DNA from: Microstegium vimineum
Lineage: Eukaryota > Streptophyta > Magnoliopsida > Poales > Poaceae
NCBI GenBank assembly: GCA_022036555.1
Contig: CM039129.1
Coordinates: 30,802,553-30,866,552, forward strand
DNA: 64,000 nucleotides
Reading direction: 5' to 3'
Shown piece after piece: positions 19,622-31,400 of this stretch. Under the pieces are notes generated by a model. The model worked only from the letters and a program-made list of their open reading frames with translations, did not search any database and had not been told where the DNA came from. A program made the translations under genes and the position numbers. Positions within the stretch are counted from its first letter, which is position 1. Every line of letters begins with the position of its first letter.

Positions 19622-22071
19622 CTATCCTTCTCAAATATCACATCTTTCAAGCCTCTAACCAAGTCATAGTTGATCAATCTATTTGAAATCTATCAAGTAA
19701 AGATTTTCATATCTAAAGCCCTTGAATATCAAGTTTGATTCATCAACACTAACAATCTCAACATCATCAACCCCAAATATGCATTTGAATTTCAAGTCAC
19801 AAAGTTGAGCCACGAATAGCATGTTGAAATTTAAGCTCTCTACTAGCAATACATTGGAAATGCTCAAGTAATTGGATATTGCAATCTTACCAAGCCCTTT
19901 GACCTTGCCTTTGCCATTGTCACCAAAAGTGATACTATCAAATTCATTATTGCCACTTTCATTGATTGAATTGAACATCCATGAATCACCGGTCATTTGT
20001 TTGTACACCCACTATCAAGCACCGAATGCGTTACTCTAGATTTATAATTGACCTATAAGAGAAGATCAATGGTTTTTAGGTACCCAAACATTTTTGGGTC
20101 CTCTAAGGTTAGTGACCAAGCTCTTAGGCACCCATATGGCTTTATTCACTTAAGCCCTCATATGGAGCACCTATGAACTTAACTTTTATACCATTGACAC
20201 CCTTAGTAAGCATGTAACATTAATCAAACTAAATTGAGGATACTTTGGTGAATTTGATCATGTTCTTTCTTTTGTTGTTGGTTTTGCAATATTTCTCTAG
20301 GTGCCCAACTTGCTTGCATCTACATCAAAACCGACCATTGCTTCTCACAAAGCTAGCTTTGGGAGTTGCAAAGGCCGCCTTGCCTTTTTGGGGAAGGGGG
20401 TTGTATAGCCAAGTCCCTCTTTGTTGAGAGGAAAGCATTAGCTACCCAAGCACTTTAGCAAGCGGGCCTCACCGTCATAAGCTTTGCCTAAGGCATGAGT
20501 GAGCTCATTGACTTCCTTTTTTGAGGACTCATTCTCCACCATTAGTGAGGCACCACAAGTATCTTATGTATAGTAGAAGTAGTAGTTGTGGATAAGATAT
20601 AAGAAGGTTTAGTGGAAGTGACAATGATAGGTTTATAAAATGATTCATCCATTATGTCACATTTGATGCCAATGTTGGATGTAGGGAGTGGTTCCTTCTT
20701 CTATTAAGCAAGAAGAGATGAGTGAGCATTCTCTAGTTTCTCATGGGCTACCTTTAGCCTCTCATGAGAGACATTGATCTCTTCAAAGGATTGCTCAAGA
20801 AGCCTATACTTCTTACACAATTCCTTGAACTCTTCTCTCCTCTTGTCCATGAGAGAATAAGCCACTTCCAACATCCCCATGAGGTCCTCCTTTGAGTGCC
20901 CCTCGTCATCATCATCATTTCACTATCATCACTCTCACTATCCAATTGTCCTTTGCGGCTTTTGCCATGAAGCATGAAGGATGACCAAAGATGGATGGCT
21001 TGTTGGAGATAGCAAGATTGGCAAGCCCTTTCTTCTTCCTTCCATCATCACTATCATCATAACTTGAGGTAGCATCACTATCCCAAGTGGCCACATAGGA
21101 GTTGCCCTTCTTCTTGAATGTCACCTTCTTCTCGTTCTTATTTTCTTTCTTTTTGTCTTCATCATTGTCACTATTGTAGGGACAATCCACTACAACATGA
21201 TATGTGCTCTTGCACTTGTAGCATCCCCTCACATAATCCTTGCTCTTTGATTGATCTCTTCCCTTTCTTGCATGATAGCCTTTCTTCTTGATGAACTTGC
21301 AAAATTTGCGCACAAAAGAGCTAGTTCTTCTTCATCACCAAGGGTTACATGATCTTCATCTTCACTTTATATGTCCTTTTTTCCTTCTCTTGTCCTTGGA
21401 TGATGATGTGGCCTTGAATTCCACGCTCTTCTTCTTGTACTCTTCCTTGAACACTTCTTTATCATCATTATATTGGTCTTTGGTTATAACATCACCAAGT
21501 ACTTCATTTGGTGTCACATTCTTCAAACCGCCTCTAAATATGATGGTTCTCAATGTCTTTAATCTTGGAGGCATGCAACTCAAGAACTAGTGAGTGAAAT
21601 CTTCATCTTGAACTTTCTCACCCAAGCTCTTGAGGTCATTGATGATGACTTGTAGTCTATAGAACATCTTCGGAATAGACTCATCATCCTTCATCTTAAA
21701 GTTGGCTAGCTTGTCCTTGAACATATACAACTTGGCACTCTTTACCGTTGAAGTTCCCTCATATGTTTCCTCTAATCTTGTCCATACCTCACATGATCTC
21801 TCAAGATCCTTGATTTTCTCAAACACCTTTACATCAATACCATTGTAGATGGTGTGGTGTTGAGAGCCATAGAGTTGCATTGCTTCAACTCGGCCTCTCT
21901 TGGTGTTGGATTGGTAGGATCAATTATGCCAAAATAATTCTCTACAACATCCCACACCTTGTAATTGATGTACCCTAAATACATCTTCATCTTTATCTTC
22001 TAATAATCAAATGAGGTGCCATCAAAGAGCAGTGATTTGCTTCCAACATGGTTGAACACAATTTGAGCCAT
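19622..22071 (-). pseudogene. Element B gag and start of pol, decayed
   Basis: Gag starts at ATG 22071-22069 (MAQIVFNHVGSKSLLFDGT). The UBN2-type copia gag domain follows (CNSMALNTIYNGID, SAKLYMFKDKL, FKMKDDESIP). A TAG near 22005 replaces the Trp of FDYWK. A CCHC zinc knuckle is seen at 21222-21183 (CYKCKSTYHVVVDC), then an acidic, Lys-rich region. The protease active site VLDSGC lies near 20010 and is followed by a frame change. The segment FDSITFGDN to FKGFRYENLYLIDF is the protease to pre-integrase linker. The region between 20750 and 20050 shows only broken frames. Several stops and shifts make it non-coding now. Confidence 0.82.
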
Positions 22072-22117
22072 TGTATCACACCAAAGGTTGTTAAGCCTTG
22101 ATTAAACAGTGACCATA

Positions 22118-22130
22118 GCTCCGATACCAC
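22118..22130 (-). other. Primer binding site of element B
   Basis: Minus-strand TGGTATCGGAGC follows the LTR edge after two bases. It is complementary, with one mismatch, to the 3' end of the initiator methionine tRNA, the primer used by Ty1/copia elements including Sireviruses. Confidence 0.85.
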
Positions 22131-22131
22131 T

Positions 22132-23908
22132 TGAAAGGTCCTAAATGGCTAGAGGGGGGGGACTTAATAGCCTAATTAAAAATCTACAAATACACTAGAG
22201 CAATGCGTTAGTAAATAACAAAGCAGTAATGCAGTTTTCTCTAGCTCTAAAGATTAGGCAAGCCACCTATTTGCAATTTTAGTTACTTATGATATCTATA
22301 TCAAGCAAATGCTATGTTGCTACTTTACACTTAGTTGAGAGAGCTAGAAATCTAATATCAACTAGAAAAGTTTGCTACTCAACTAAACTAACAAGTGCTA
22401 TCACTAGAACTGAAGTAGTGAATGTAATACAAGTGATGTAGAGAATGTTACCAAGAATAGCAAGAGCAATAATCAATCAATATGAATACCAAGTGAATAC
22501 TAGGAGAATGAACAATAGACAATGAACACAACGATTTTCTCCCGAGGTACATGTGCTTGCCGGCACGCTAGTCCCCGAGGTGTCCAACAATGACTTTAGT
22601 AGTGCGCGAGCTAACAGGCTTCTAATGCCTAGCACAACACAAGAGTGCCACAAGAACCCACCCATGGCCATAAGTGGTGGTAACTCAATGACACGAGCAA
22701 TTCACTAGAGTCACCTTTTGCAAACTCCTGTATGGAATAGGCGCAAGAACCCCTCACAAGTCACCGGGAGATGGCCACAAACAATCAATAACTCCTGCCA
22801 AAGCCCCTCCACACCTCCAAGCCATCTAGATGATGCAATCATCAAGAGTAACAAGAAAATCCACTACTCAACGATCTCTAGTGCCACTAGATGCTCAAAC
22901 TCTAAGCAAATGCAATTTGGATCTCTCCCAATCTCACTTTGGATGCACAATCAAGCAAGAGAATGAGTGTGAGGTGAGGGAGTATGCTCACAAAGTGTAT
23001 CAACAAGTTAGAGTGCCAAGAAATGGAGCTTAAACCGGCCAAACCCATTAAATAGACAACACATCTCAAAACTAGCCATTACACACAAACTGCATGAGTA
23101 CTGGACACGCTTAATGTTGCACCAAACGTGTCCGGTGCTTGTTGCAGTAGCATTCGATGATGTTTAAATAGTGTCTGGTGGTTGTTGCACCCAGCGTCTA
23201 GTGCAATTCTGAGAGATATTTTCGCCACCGAACACGTCCGGTGTCCCATCACCAGACTCACCCAACGTTCGGTGGTTCTACTGTGCGTGGAGAGTCACAA
23301 TGAAGATTGGCATCATCACGTTCGGTGCTTGTTGTACTAGCGCTCGGTGCATGTGATAGTCGCATCTGGTGCTTGTAACAATAGCGTCCGGTGCCTATTG
23401 CAACATCTGGTGCATGCTGAGAACCCCTTTTTCTTCTCTCTCCATGCATGCTTGCTTCCATGAGCTAACACCTAAGTGTTCTATGGCTCATGCATGTGTG
23501 TTAGTATATTTTTCAAGCAATTAATCTCAAGGGTTAATTGTTAGGTCACTAGGTCCTAATGCATATGCATGGAATTCACTCACCTAGTGGCACTTAGACA
23601 ACCATTTTGCATCGAGATCACCCCTCTTAATAGTATGACTATCTATCATAAACACACTCACACCCTCTATGGTGTCTTGAGTGTTGAAACAAAAGCCTAT
23701 GTGATACCTTTGCCTTGATCACCATGGTTTTGTTTGTCTTACATTATTTCAAGTTGGAGCATATCATCTTTTGGTCGCCTCCATCACCATTACCATCATC
23801 TAGCCCCATTGCTTGGTGTGTACCAACCTAGCTCATATACATCACTCAATGACAAAAGATTAGTACACCCAGTTTCATCAATTAGCCAAAATCAAACTAG
23901 GGCTTTCA
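22132..23908 (-). repeat. 5' LTR of element B
   Basis: On the minus strand it starts TGAAAGCCCTAGTTTGATTTT (23908) and ends AGGACCTTTCA (22132); length 1,777 bp. Both ends match the LTRs of element F by eye (TGAAAGACCTTG and GGACCTTTCA). An internal zone (23100-23420) holds repeated CACGTCCGGTG-like half palindromes, the CpG-rich repeats described for Sirevirus LTRs. Flanking bases on the right are TATAT; the left partner is lost. It retains a CCTCGGGAGAAAA stretch that one of the two F LTRs has lost. Confidence 0.85.
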
Positions 23909-25785
23909 TATATCCAACCAAATTGTGAACACATGGTGGATAAGTACCCATGTTGTTCAGTTTTGTGATGAGTGATCGTCCAACACTTGAGTGTTTTAGT
24001 TTGAGTGGCTTGAACTAACCTCTTGCGAAAGCAAATGTGTGCCTGTCTATCAGCTTGTGGTGTGCAGGTGCTATGCCTAGTGACAGTGGTCAATGGCGTG
24101 GAGAAGGTCGAGTAGAGGCTTGCCATGCCGATGGACTGAGAGTGGTGAAGGGCGGAAGCGGGGCTCGGACTAAGGGACCATGGGTGCCGGCGGACTAGCT
24201 ATGGTGGCTAGTACTGGGCATCGGTGAGTGCGAGAAGACATGGAGGTAGACCGAGTTGACCAAGTCAAGACGGCGGACGAGCAGGTCGAGCAGAGGCTCA
24301 TGGGACTCGGAGTCTGACCGGGCGAGGACAAGGTGGCTCGAGCCGAGTGGTTTGGTGGTTTGGGCCTCAAAACCTTCTGAGGACAGTTTCCAAGTTTGGG
24401 CCTCAAAACTCGGGGTTCGGTAGGTTACCCGAAAGCTACCGGTGGCGGGTTTCGTGGGTTTGGACCTCAAAACCCGGACGGAGCTTTCGAGGAAGCGGGG
24501 ATGGCACGTGGCGGAATCCTAGAGGTTGCGTCAAGGCGACAACAACTCCTGGCAGGAAGCGGGGCCGTCCATTCAAATCGAGGAAGATATTTTCCGGAGC
24601 TTGGACTGCAATGCTTAGGCTAGGTAGTTCACTCATGTATCTAGGGGGGTCTTTGGGAAATAGCCAAAACCCGTTAAATAGGGGATGAAGGGGTATCCTC
24701 ATCCCACCTCTTGAACTCTAATCATTTTCCCCAACTCTCTCTCTCTAACCTCTCTCCTAGGTTGCTCTCACCAACCTTTGTAAGAACTCGCGCATCTTTT
24801 GGTGGGAATCGGAGGCCCGACTCTCCGAGTGCCATGGCACAGTTAGTTTCTTGATCGAGTCTCCCCGTTTGCTTGTGTTCTTCGCATTTTGCTTCTTGCC
24901 CCTCTTTTGATCCCGAGATGAGATCATATGTTTGAGAAAGGTTTTGGCAAATCTGTTTGAACCAAGTTGTTCGTAATCGTGAGGAGCATCTTTGCACTGA
25001 AGGGTTTCTCCTCAAACGTCACGAGTACGTAGATCGGGCGATTTCTTTGCGGTGTTATTCGTTCTTGAGTTTTCCCCCAAATATCTTCTCTCCTTGTTGC
25101 TCTAAGACAAATTGAGCGATGGTTTCCTCGGGATAGCTCCCCAACTGTACTAGGATCATGCCTACAAAGTTTGGTTATAGTTGGTGATCATTTGGTTGAG
25201 TTTTGGGAAGATTTGGTGGAGTGGAGATCTTTTTTGCGGGTTTCGGATTCTCTGTTCGTGAGCTCCGGACCAGGCTCCGGACGACTTGCCCGTAGCTTCG
25301 GACCATAGCAATTGGTCCGGTGGTCTTGACCAGTGAGCCTGTCAAGCAGCGAAGGGAGTCGGACCAGGCTCCGGACTACCAGGCTTTAGGCTCCGGACCA
25401 TTCCTCATTGGTCCGGTGGTCCTGCCCAGGTAGACAGTAGAGCATCGGACCAGCCAGCATAGTCCGACGGTGGTAGTTCGACGGTTAATTCAAAGCAGGG
25501 GTGCGTACTATGTGTTTTTGTGCAGAGGCAAGGGTGAGCACTGGACCATCTTCTTTGGTCCGAAGGTACCACTGGACTAGTCCGGAGGTGGACGTCCGAA
25601 GCTAGGGTACTCCCTACGTGCTTTTGAGCCAGCGGGTGAAGGCGTCGGACCAGTCATCGGACCAGGCACCGGACCATTATCCATTGGTCCGGAGGCCCCG
25701 ACTGACGTGGTCTGAAGCTTCTGTTGGTTGCTCTTTTCGCGTATTTGGCTTAGGTTCTTGCCTCTTTTTCGTAGGGGTTGAGAAC
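23909..25785 (+). repeat. Element C 5' LTR and leader (limits uncertain)
   Basis: This non-coding stretch lies between element B and the gag ATG at 25786. It carries three copies of GTTTGGGCCTCAAAAC (24358, 24394, and 24458 with one change) and a TATA-like GTTAAATAGG at 24673. A zone at 25250-25720 is dense in CCGGACC/GGTCCGG half-palindromes. Part of it (24536-25080) is repeated at 26767-27327 inside gag. No TGGTATC-type primer binding site was found, so the LTR/leader border cannot be set. Assignment as LTR rests on position, the promoter-like box and the CpG-rich repeats. Confidence 0.55.
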
Positions 25786-26766
25786 ATGGTTTTCAGGGTT
25801 TCCGGTGAATTTTCCTCCACTGTCGGTGAGCTCTCATCCTCCGCTGCTAGTAAACCTCCTTACTTCGATGGAACCAACTTTGCCTATTGGAAGGTGCGTA
25901 TGTCCGCTTACCTCCAAGGGCTTGATATGAAGTTTTGGGAGATTTGTGAGAATGAGGACTACGTGGTTCTTGGCGCTTAGATCACCGATCTCCAAGTCAC
26001 GCAACATGCGTCAGAAGCAAGAGCCTGTAGCATTCTCTTCTCGTTTTTGTCTCTTCCAGAGTTTGAGCGGGTTTCGAGTCTCACTATGGCATGGGAGATC
26101 TGGCAAACACTCTTGAGATATCATGAGGGCAATCCTCAGATCAAGTCCAGACTCTTTGACACGTACCATAGAGAGTACTAGAACTTCACTCAGTTGGCCG
26201 GCGAATCTGTTGACGGGATGTTCACTCGCTTCCAATCTATCGTCAACAAGATGCGTGCTAATCGAGCCAACTTGCCTTATGATGATCATGAGATGGCTAT
26301 CAAGCTCTTGCATGCTCTTGATCGGAAGGTGTGGGAGATGAAGGTGGCTGCCATTTAGGAGTCACCGGGCTATGATTCCCTGACCGTTGACGAGCTGTTC
26401 AGCAAGCTCAAGTCCTCAGAGATTGACCACCAGACCCGGGCCAAGCTTGAGAACCCGTCGAACCCATCCATGGAGTTGGTTTCTGGCCCCGATGGTGTGT
26501 CCTTTTCTTCCTCTAACCCTTCACACTCTTCGTTTGCTTTGTCTTTGATCTTTGTGACAGAGGAACAAGTGGAGGCTCTTGGAGATGACGAGCTGGCTTT
26601 GGTCATCACTAGGTTCTCACGGTTTCACAACAACCGTTTGAACCGATGACGTGGTGGCGCGGCCAAGGGGTTCTACCGTTGCGGTGATGAGGATCACTTC
26701 ATCGCAAACTGCCCCAAGAAAGCTGCGGGTGACTTCACCAAGCGCAAGGACAAGCGCGAGCACCGC
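25786..26766 (+). pseudogene. Element C gag, first part
   Basis: Begins MVFRVSGEFSSTVGELSSS and contains the copia gag domain: PPYFDGTNFAYWKVRM, AYLQGLDMKFWEI, then LAGESVDGMFTRFQSIVNKM and LTVDELFSKLKSSE. In-frame stops occur at 25978 (TAG), near 26178 (TAG, expected Glu), near 26356 (TAG, expected Gln) and near 26647 (TGA, expected Arg). The zinc knuckle at the end (26672-26715) reads FYRCGDEDHFIANC, so its first Cys has become Phe. The frame is cut at 26767 by a captured piece of the element's own 5' region. Confidence 0.8.
26631..26766 (+). repeat. Gag zinc-knuckle segment, copy 1 of a 136-bp duplication
   Basis: This segment and 27326-27461 are near-identical copies of the same gag sequence, each 136 bp, both running from CAAC(C/T)GTTTGAACCG to GCGAGCACCGC. 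They flank the captured LTR-region fragment. Copy 1 has Phe in place of the first zinc-binding Cys but keeps the His. Confidence 0.85.
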
Positions 26767-27325
26767 GGCAACGGCAACTCCTGGCAGCAAGCGGGGCTAT
26801 CCATTCAAATCGAGGAAGATATTTTCCGGAGCTTGGACTGCAATGCTTAGGCTAGGTAGTTCACTCATGTATCTAGGGGGTCTTTGGGATATAGCCAAAG
26901 CCCGTTAAATAGGGGATGAAGGGATATCCTCATCCCACCTCTTGAACCCTAATCATTTGCCCCAACTTTCTCTCCCTTTAACCTCTCTCTAGTTCATGAG
27001 GTCCCTAGGTTGATCTCACCAACCTATGTAAGAACTCGCGAATCATTTGGTGGGAATTGGAGGCCTGACTCTCCGAGTGCCATGGCACGGTTAGTTTCTT
27101 GATCGGGTCTCCCCATTTACTTGTGTTCTTCTTGTTTTTCTTCTTGCCCCTCTTTTGATCCCGAGATGAGATCGTTTGTTTGAGAAAGGTTTTGGCAAAT
27201 CCGTTTGAACCAAGTTGTTCGTAATCGTGAGGAGCATCTTTGAACCGAAGGGTTTCTTCTCAAACCTCACGAGTACGTAGATCGGGCGATTTCTTTGCGG
27301 TGTTCTTCGTTCTTGAGTTTTCCCC
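26767..27325 (+). repeat. Captured fragment of the element C 5' region inside gag
   Basis: About 560 bp closely matching 24536-25080, in the same orientation. The shared sequence starts at ...AACTCCTGGCAG and ends at TTGAGTTTTCCCCCAA. It includes the TATA-like GTTAAATAGG box (here 26903) and the transcript-start region, so it could be a misplaced promoter. Compared with the upstream copy it has an extra TTCATGAGGTCCC-like stretch near 26995. The right edge shares a few bases (CAACTGTTTGAACC against CAACCGTTTGAACC) with gag, suggesting a microhomology-guided switch. Confidence 0.85.
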
Positions 27326-28574
27326 CAACTGTTTGAACCGACGACATGATGGCACGGCCAAGGGGTGCTACCGTTGCGGTGATGAGGATCAATTCATCGC
27401 AAACTGCCCCAAGAAAGCTGTGGGTGATTTCACCAAGCGCAAGGACAAGCGCGAGCACCGCTTCGACGACAAGCACAAAGCCAAGGGAGGCTTTCACCGG
27501 AGATCCGCGAAGAAGGTGAAGGCTGATCATCGAACCTTGCTCGCCTCCCTCAGCGACATCGAGTTCTCCTCCGATGGAGGCTCTTCTTCGAGCGACGATG
27601 AGTCGAAGGGAAAGGTTGAGGACAAGCTCAACGGTCTCTGCTTCTACGTCAACGCCAAGCACAGTGGCTTTTGCACCATGGCGATTGAAGAAGGCAAGGT
27701 CGGCAAGCGCAAGGACGACTCCGACTCCGAGTCCGACTCTGAAACACCCGAGGTAACTCCCACCATCGAATCCCTCTCTCTCGAGCTTGAGACTTTGAGT
27801 GCCACATACACGAGTTAGGACTCCGTGCTCAAGCGTGCGATTAGAGAGAGGACTGACTTTAAGGTGAAGTACCTTAGCGCGCATCATGAGCTAGATTTTG
27901 CTAAGTCGTCGGTGGTGGTTACCGAGGAGGTAGAGTGTTATGCTTGCGCCATTCACATGTCTGATCTTGTCACTCTTCAGGACAAGTATGGCACTCTACT
28001 TGAGGAGGTCAGTGAGCTGAAGGCTAGGCCTAGCTTACTTGGTGCGTGCAAGTCTTGCATAGGCTTGTGTTCTGAGCTGGCACAAAAGGATGCTAGGATT
28101 GCTGTGTTAGAGAAGGCTAGCTCCGATTGCACTAGAGAGTCGGATCACTTTGAAGTTTTGGAGCTTGAGATCGCGTCGTGCAGACATGACAAGATGCGTA
28201 CCGAGGAGGAAAACACATACCTTCAGTCCATCTTGAGCTGGGTGTCGTGCTGAGAGCCGCAGTTTGGGATGTTGCTTAGCCAATGCAAAAGGGCTGGCAA
28301 CACGAGAGTAGACTTTGATATAGGTGGGAAGGACGATAGCTTGTTTGGCAAGATCGGTGAGTATAGTGGGTTGAGTGAAAGCGAGAAACCCACCACAATT
28401 CCCAAGCTCACCAAGTTCACTCCACCTAAGCGTACCAACCCCTCTGAGTTACCTGTGAGAGATGGTGTGTTTGAAGAGCCACCCAAAACCACTCCATAGA
28501 AGCAAGTGTGGAATCCAAAACCGAACCACCTTCGGAACCCACTTGACACTTTGCCCGATATCTCTAGTGATCCT
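27326..28574 (+). pseudogene. Element C gag, second part with second zinc knuckle copy
   Basis: After the captured fragment the gag frame restarts with the 136-bp repeat (27326-27461). Its zinc knuckle reads CYRCGDEDQFIANC: all Cys are present but the His is Gln. A Lys/Arg-rich stretch, an acidic Ser-rich stretch (SSSDDES, DSDSESDSE) and a long coiled coil (about 27760-28240, with CAIHMSDLV and KYGTLLEEVSELKARPS) follow, as in Opie/Ji-like gag. Stops: TAG at 27816, TGA at 28251 and TAG at 28497. Element D enters at 28575. The remaining gag C-terminus resumes at 42071. Confidence 0.75.
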
Positions 28575-29047
28575 TGTCGATGGGATATCCTATAGGGTAC
28601 CTAGAGACTGGCTTGCCTGAACCTTGGGCCTCCTTTTTCCGGCCCACGAAGGAAGACAAACAAAAGAGACCGAATTCTACTCGGTAATAAGAACGGCAAG
28701 ACCGAAGCATAGCTTAGGACTCTAAGATTGTAATCGAGTAGGATTAGAATAACCTCTGCCAGTTCCTGGACTATAAAGGGCTGGTGAGGGCATCACCCAA
28801 AAACAGTTCCTACATACTAGACAACACTCGATACGTGGAGCGACACACAACACCTTGTATTACGATCAAGAGCAATAACAGACGACTCAATTGGACGTAG
28901 GGTTATTACTCGACCTTGTCGAGGGCCTGAACCAGTATAAACCGTGTGTCCCTGCGTGTCCAACCACCAAGGTTTCACTATTCGCTGAGGCATGAACTAT
29001 TGTCTCGGGTAACCCTGTGGCAGGCTATCGGTGGTAAAACATCGACA
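28575..29047 (+). repeat. 5' LTR of element D
   Basis: Starts TGTCGATGGGATATCC and ends AAAACATCGACA, so the termini are an 8-bp inverted repeat (TGTCGATG/CATCGACA). It has a TATA-like CTATAAAGGG at 28771-28780. Counting by eye against the 3' copy I find roughly 27 substitutions and one 3-bp gap over ~470 bp, mostly transitions. Confidence 0.95.
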
Positions 29048-29049
29048 GC

Positions 29050-29067
29050 TGGCGCACCAGGTAGGGG
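29050..29067 (+). other. Primer binding site of element D
   Basis: TGGCGCACCAGGTAGGGG starts two bases after the LTR end. The TGG start pairs with a tRNA CCA end. The exact tRNA was not determined. Confidence 0.75.
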
Positions 29068-29114
29068 CTTTCGGTGAATTTGTTCTCGAAAGCTTGGTGG
29101 ACCACGACCTCAAG

Positions 29115-31390
29115 ATGATGAAATCAACGGAATCCACATTTTTCTTCGGATCATGGATCTGCAAGATTGACGACGATGGAAAAATTCAAAGCCGACTCCG
29201 AGGAGAAGAAGGAGCGGATTAAGATCTTCAAGAACTAAACCAGGGAATTCAGAATTTGACGATTTCAAAACTAACCAGACTGGCAGACGAAGAAAGCATA
29301 CGAAACCGACTCGGAAAAGGAGACACTACCGCACGCCAACCCCGAGTCCAACACAACAAAAGTAAACACAAATCAAGTCAGAGTGTACAAGCAGACTTCA
29401 GTCAGAAGCAAAAACAACTCGGAAACCATCAAGAACTCGCGTTTATATGGATTGCATAATTCGGCATACACTCATGGAAGTTTCCTTCAGAGGAAGATGA
29501 CAAGAAGCAAAACCCTGAAAGGTGCCCAAGAAGGGTTGATCATGTCAACAACTCCCGAAGGATGCATTGTGCACTGGCCAAACTACTCCTCAAAGACACA
29601 AGGCCAGGCTGCTGAGCTACCATTCCAGGTGGGAAAAGAACTCGGACTACACCGAGAATTGTCATACAAAACAAAGAAAAGAGGCCAAGAAGCAAGAAGA
29701 ACTCGGAGAATGCATATAGTATACATGGCGGAGTTGGAATCTAATTTAGAGCCACCACAAATACCCGACTTGAAATCATCAGATGAATCAGAAAAAGATA
29801 TATCCGACGATGAAGAAGGAGAAGACAATGAAACAAACGATCACAAAACCGCGAGGTTAAAAAAGAACAAGGCTAGAGCAGGAAGAAGAAATCGAGCCAT
29901 TCAGAGAAGGCAAACTTGGAAAAAGTATAAAGCAGAGTTGATGGAATATAACAAGAAGAAGGCCGAGAGAGAATCTATGAAGAACACAAAGAGAGAAAGG
30001 ATTGAAGAATTAACGAAAGAACTAAACATCCTCACTAAAGAAGAAAGAGTCACAGATGAGCCGATCAAAGAAGGCGGACAAGGAGAAGGAGGAGATAAGC
30101 AAGAAGAACAACCCGAAGACAATATACCTCAAGAAGGACAAGGAGATAAGAAAGAAGAACAACCACCCAAGAAATCGATATTCCACATACTAGGGAATAC
30201 CACAACTATCGGAAAGACAAGAACAACACTTCAAACTGATAAAACAAAACAACCCAGATTGGGTTCAACGCTACCCAGAAGACTATGGTGAATCCGAATA
30301 TAGAGGGGACAAAGATTATTATAGAAGAGATGAATCACCAGACTTCAATAGGATAGAACAATACGACAGGTTTCCATGCTTTGCAGGAAGACTACAAACA
30401 TTGAAGCTACCACACAAATTCAAACCGGCAAATCACTCCAAGTATAACGGAAAACTAGAACCCAGGCAATGGATAAGAGTATATTCTCAATCCATAGAAC
30501 TCGCAGGAGGAAACAACGACATCAAAGCCCTATACTTTCTGATGGCACTTGAAGCCATGCCGTTACAATGGTTTGATAAGCTGAAGCCAAGATCAATTAA
30601 ATATTGGGAAGATTTGCAAGAGGCATTCTGCAACAACTTTGCAGGAATAATAACACACCCCATGACAGCGGCAAAATTAAAGAATGTAAAACAAAGAAGG
30701 GGAGAAACCCTAAGGGAGTACTACAAAAGATTTGGAGAACTCAGAGCTCAGATACATGACATCACCGATAGGGAAGTAATAGAAACATTTGCGGATGTGA
30801 TAGTAGCAAATTGGTAGTTCAAAGACTACTTCAACGAAAACCCAAGATCCAACGAGGAATTCAAGAGGGTTGTTGAGAAAATGATATCATCAGAAGAAAG
30901 AACCAGACATAGGTTCGCCTACGATTTCCATGAAAATAAAAGACCAGATTACAGGCCAAATGACAAGAGACCAAGACAAGACAATATGGTAGCGGCAACA
31001 GACAACAAAAGAAGATACAACGATAACGACAAAGGAGGGTACAACAACAATAGCAACAATTACAACAACAACAGAAACACAAACAACAGATATTTGAACA
31101 ACAATTACCAGGGCAATAATTACACATAGAGACCAGCAGAAAGAATAGAAGACCTACCCTACTACATACATCCTAATTCAAGTCACAAGCTAATCGAATG
31201 TGATGTTTTCCAACGACTATTCATAAAGAAGGAAGACACACGATCAAACAACTCAGGAGCAAAGAACAGATGAATCAGGGAAGGACACAAAGAAAGCAGA
31301 AGGGAATTATCAAGAACCCCAATGGCAAATAGCAGTAATCTTTTTGGGAGCATCATATACAAGAAATAAAAGATAGGAAAAACTGGCACA
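29115..31390 (+). pseudogene. Element D gag
   Basis: Starts near the ATG at 29115 or 29118. The N-terminal part (to about 30290) is highly charged and coil-forming, with an acidic patch (SDESEKDISDDEEGED) and Lys/Arg/Glu-rich helices, split between two frames near 29400-29480. The gypsy capsid domain lies at 30401-30870: KFKPANHSKYNGKLEPRQW, PLQWFDKLKPRSI, then RRGETLREYYKRFGELRAQI. A TAG at 30815 replaces Trp. The C-terminus is Asn/Arg-rich (30930-31120), interrupted by TAG at 31127, and ends with a zinc-binding-like YYIHPNSSHKLIEC segment. It is non-functional by its stops and frame change. Confidence 0.8.
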
Positions 31391-31400
31391 CAAAACCATC

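Larger units (their letters stand above)
19622..23908 (-). mobile_element. Element B: 5' part of a Sirevirus-like copia element
   Basis: Minus-strand order is LTR (23908-22132), Met-type primer binding site, gag, protease start, then the pre-integrase segment ending at 19622 where the LTR of element A begins. The gag and pol remnants align by eye residue for residue with element F (for example the segment DLVRGLKDV.FEKD near 19660 and 50690), so B and F belong to related families. Integrase core, RT, RNase H and the 3' LTR should lie left of element A but are not found, which means they were deleted together with the left end of A. Confidence 0.88.

Noticed and set aside
24195..24702. Overlapping frames in the element C 5' region
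   Set aside because: GC-rich LTR-like DNA with frames open on both strands; direct repeats and a promoter-like box explain it better than a gene.
27267..27887. 206-codon minus-strand frame
   Set aside because: Exact opposite-strand shadow of the gag of element C, where acidic and Ser-rich codons leave the reverse strand open.
30861..31127. Cys-rich minus-strand frame (CCCCNCCYCCC-like)
   Set aside because: Reverse complement of the Asn-rich AAC/AAT repeats in the gag of element D, not a metallothionein-like protein.
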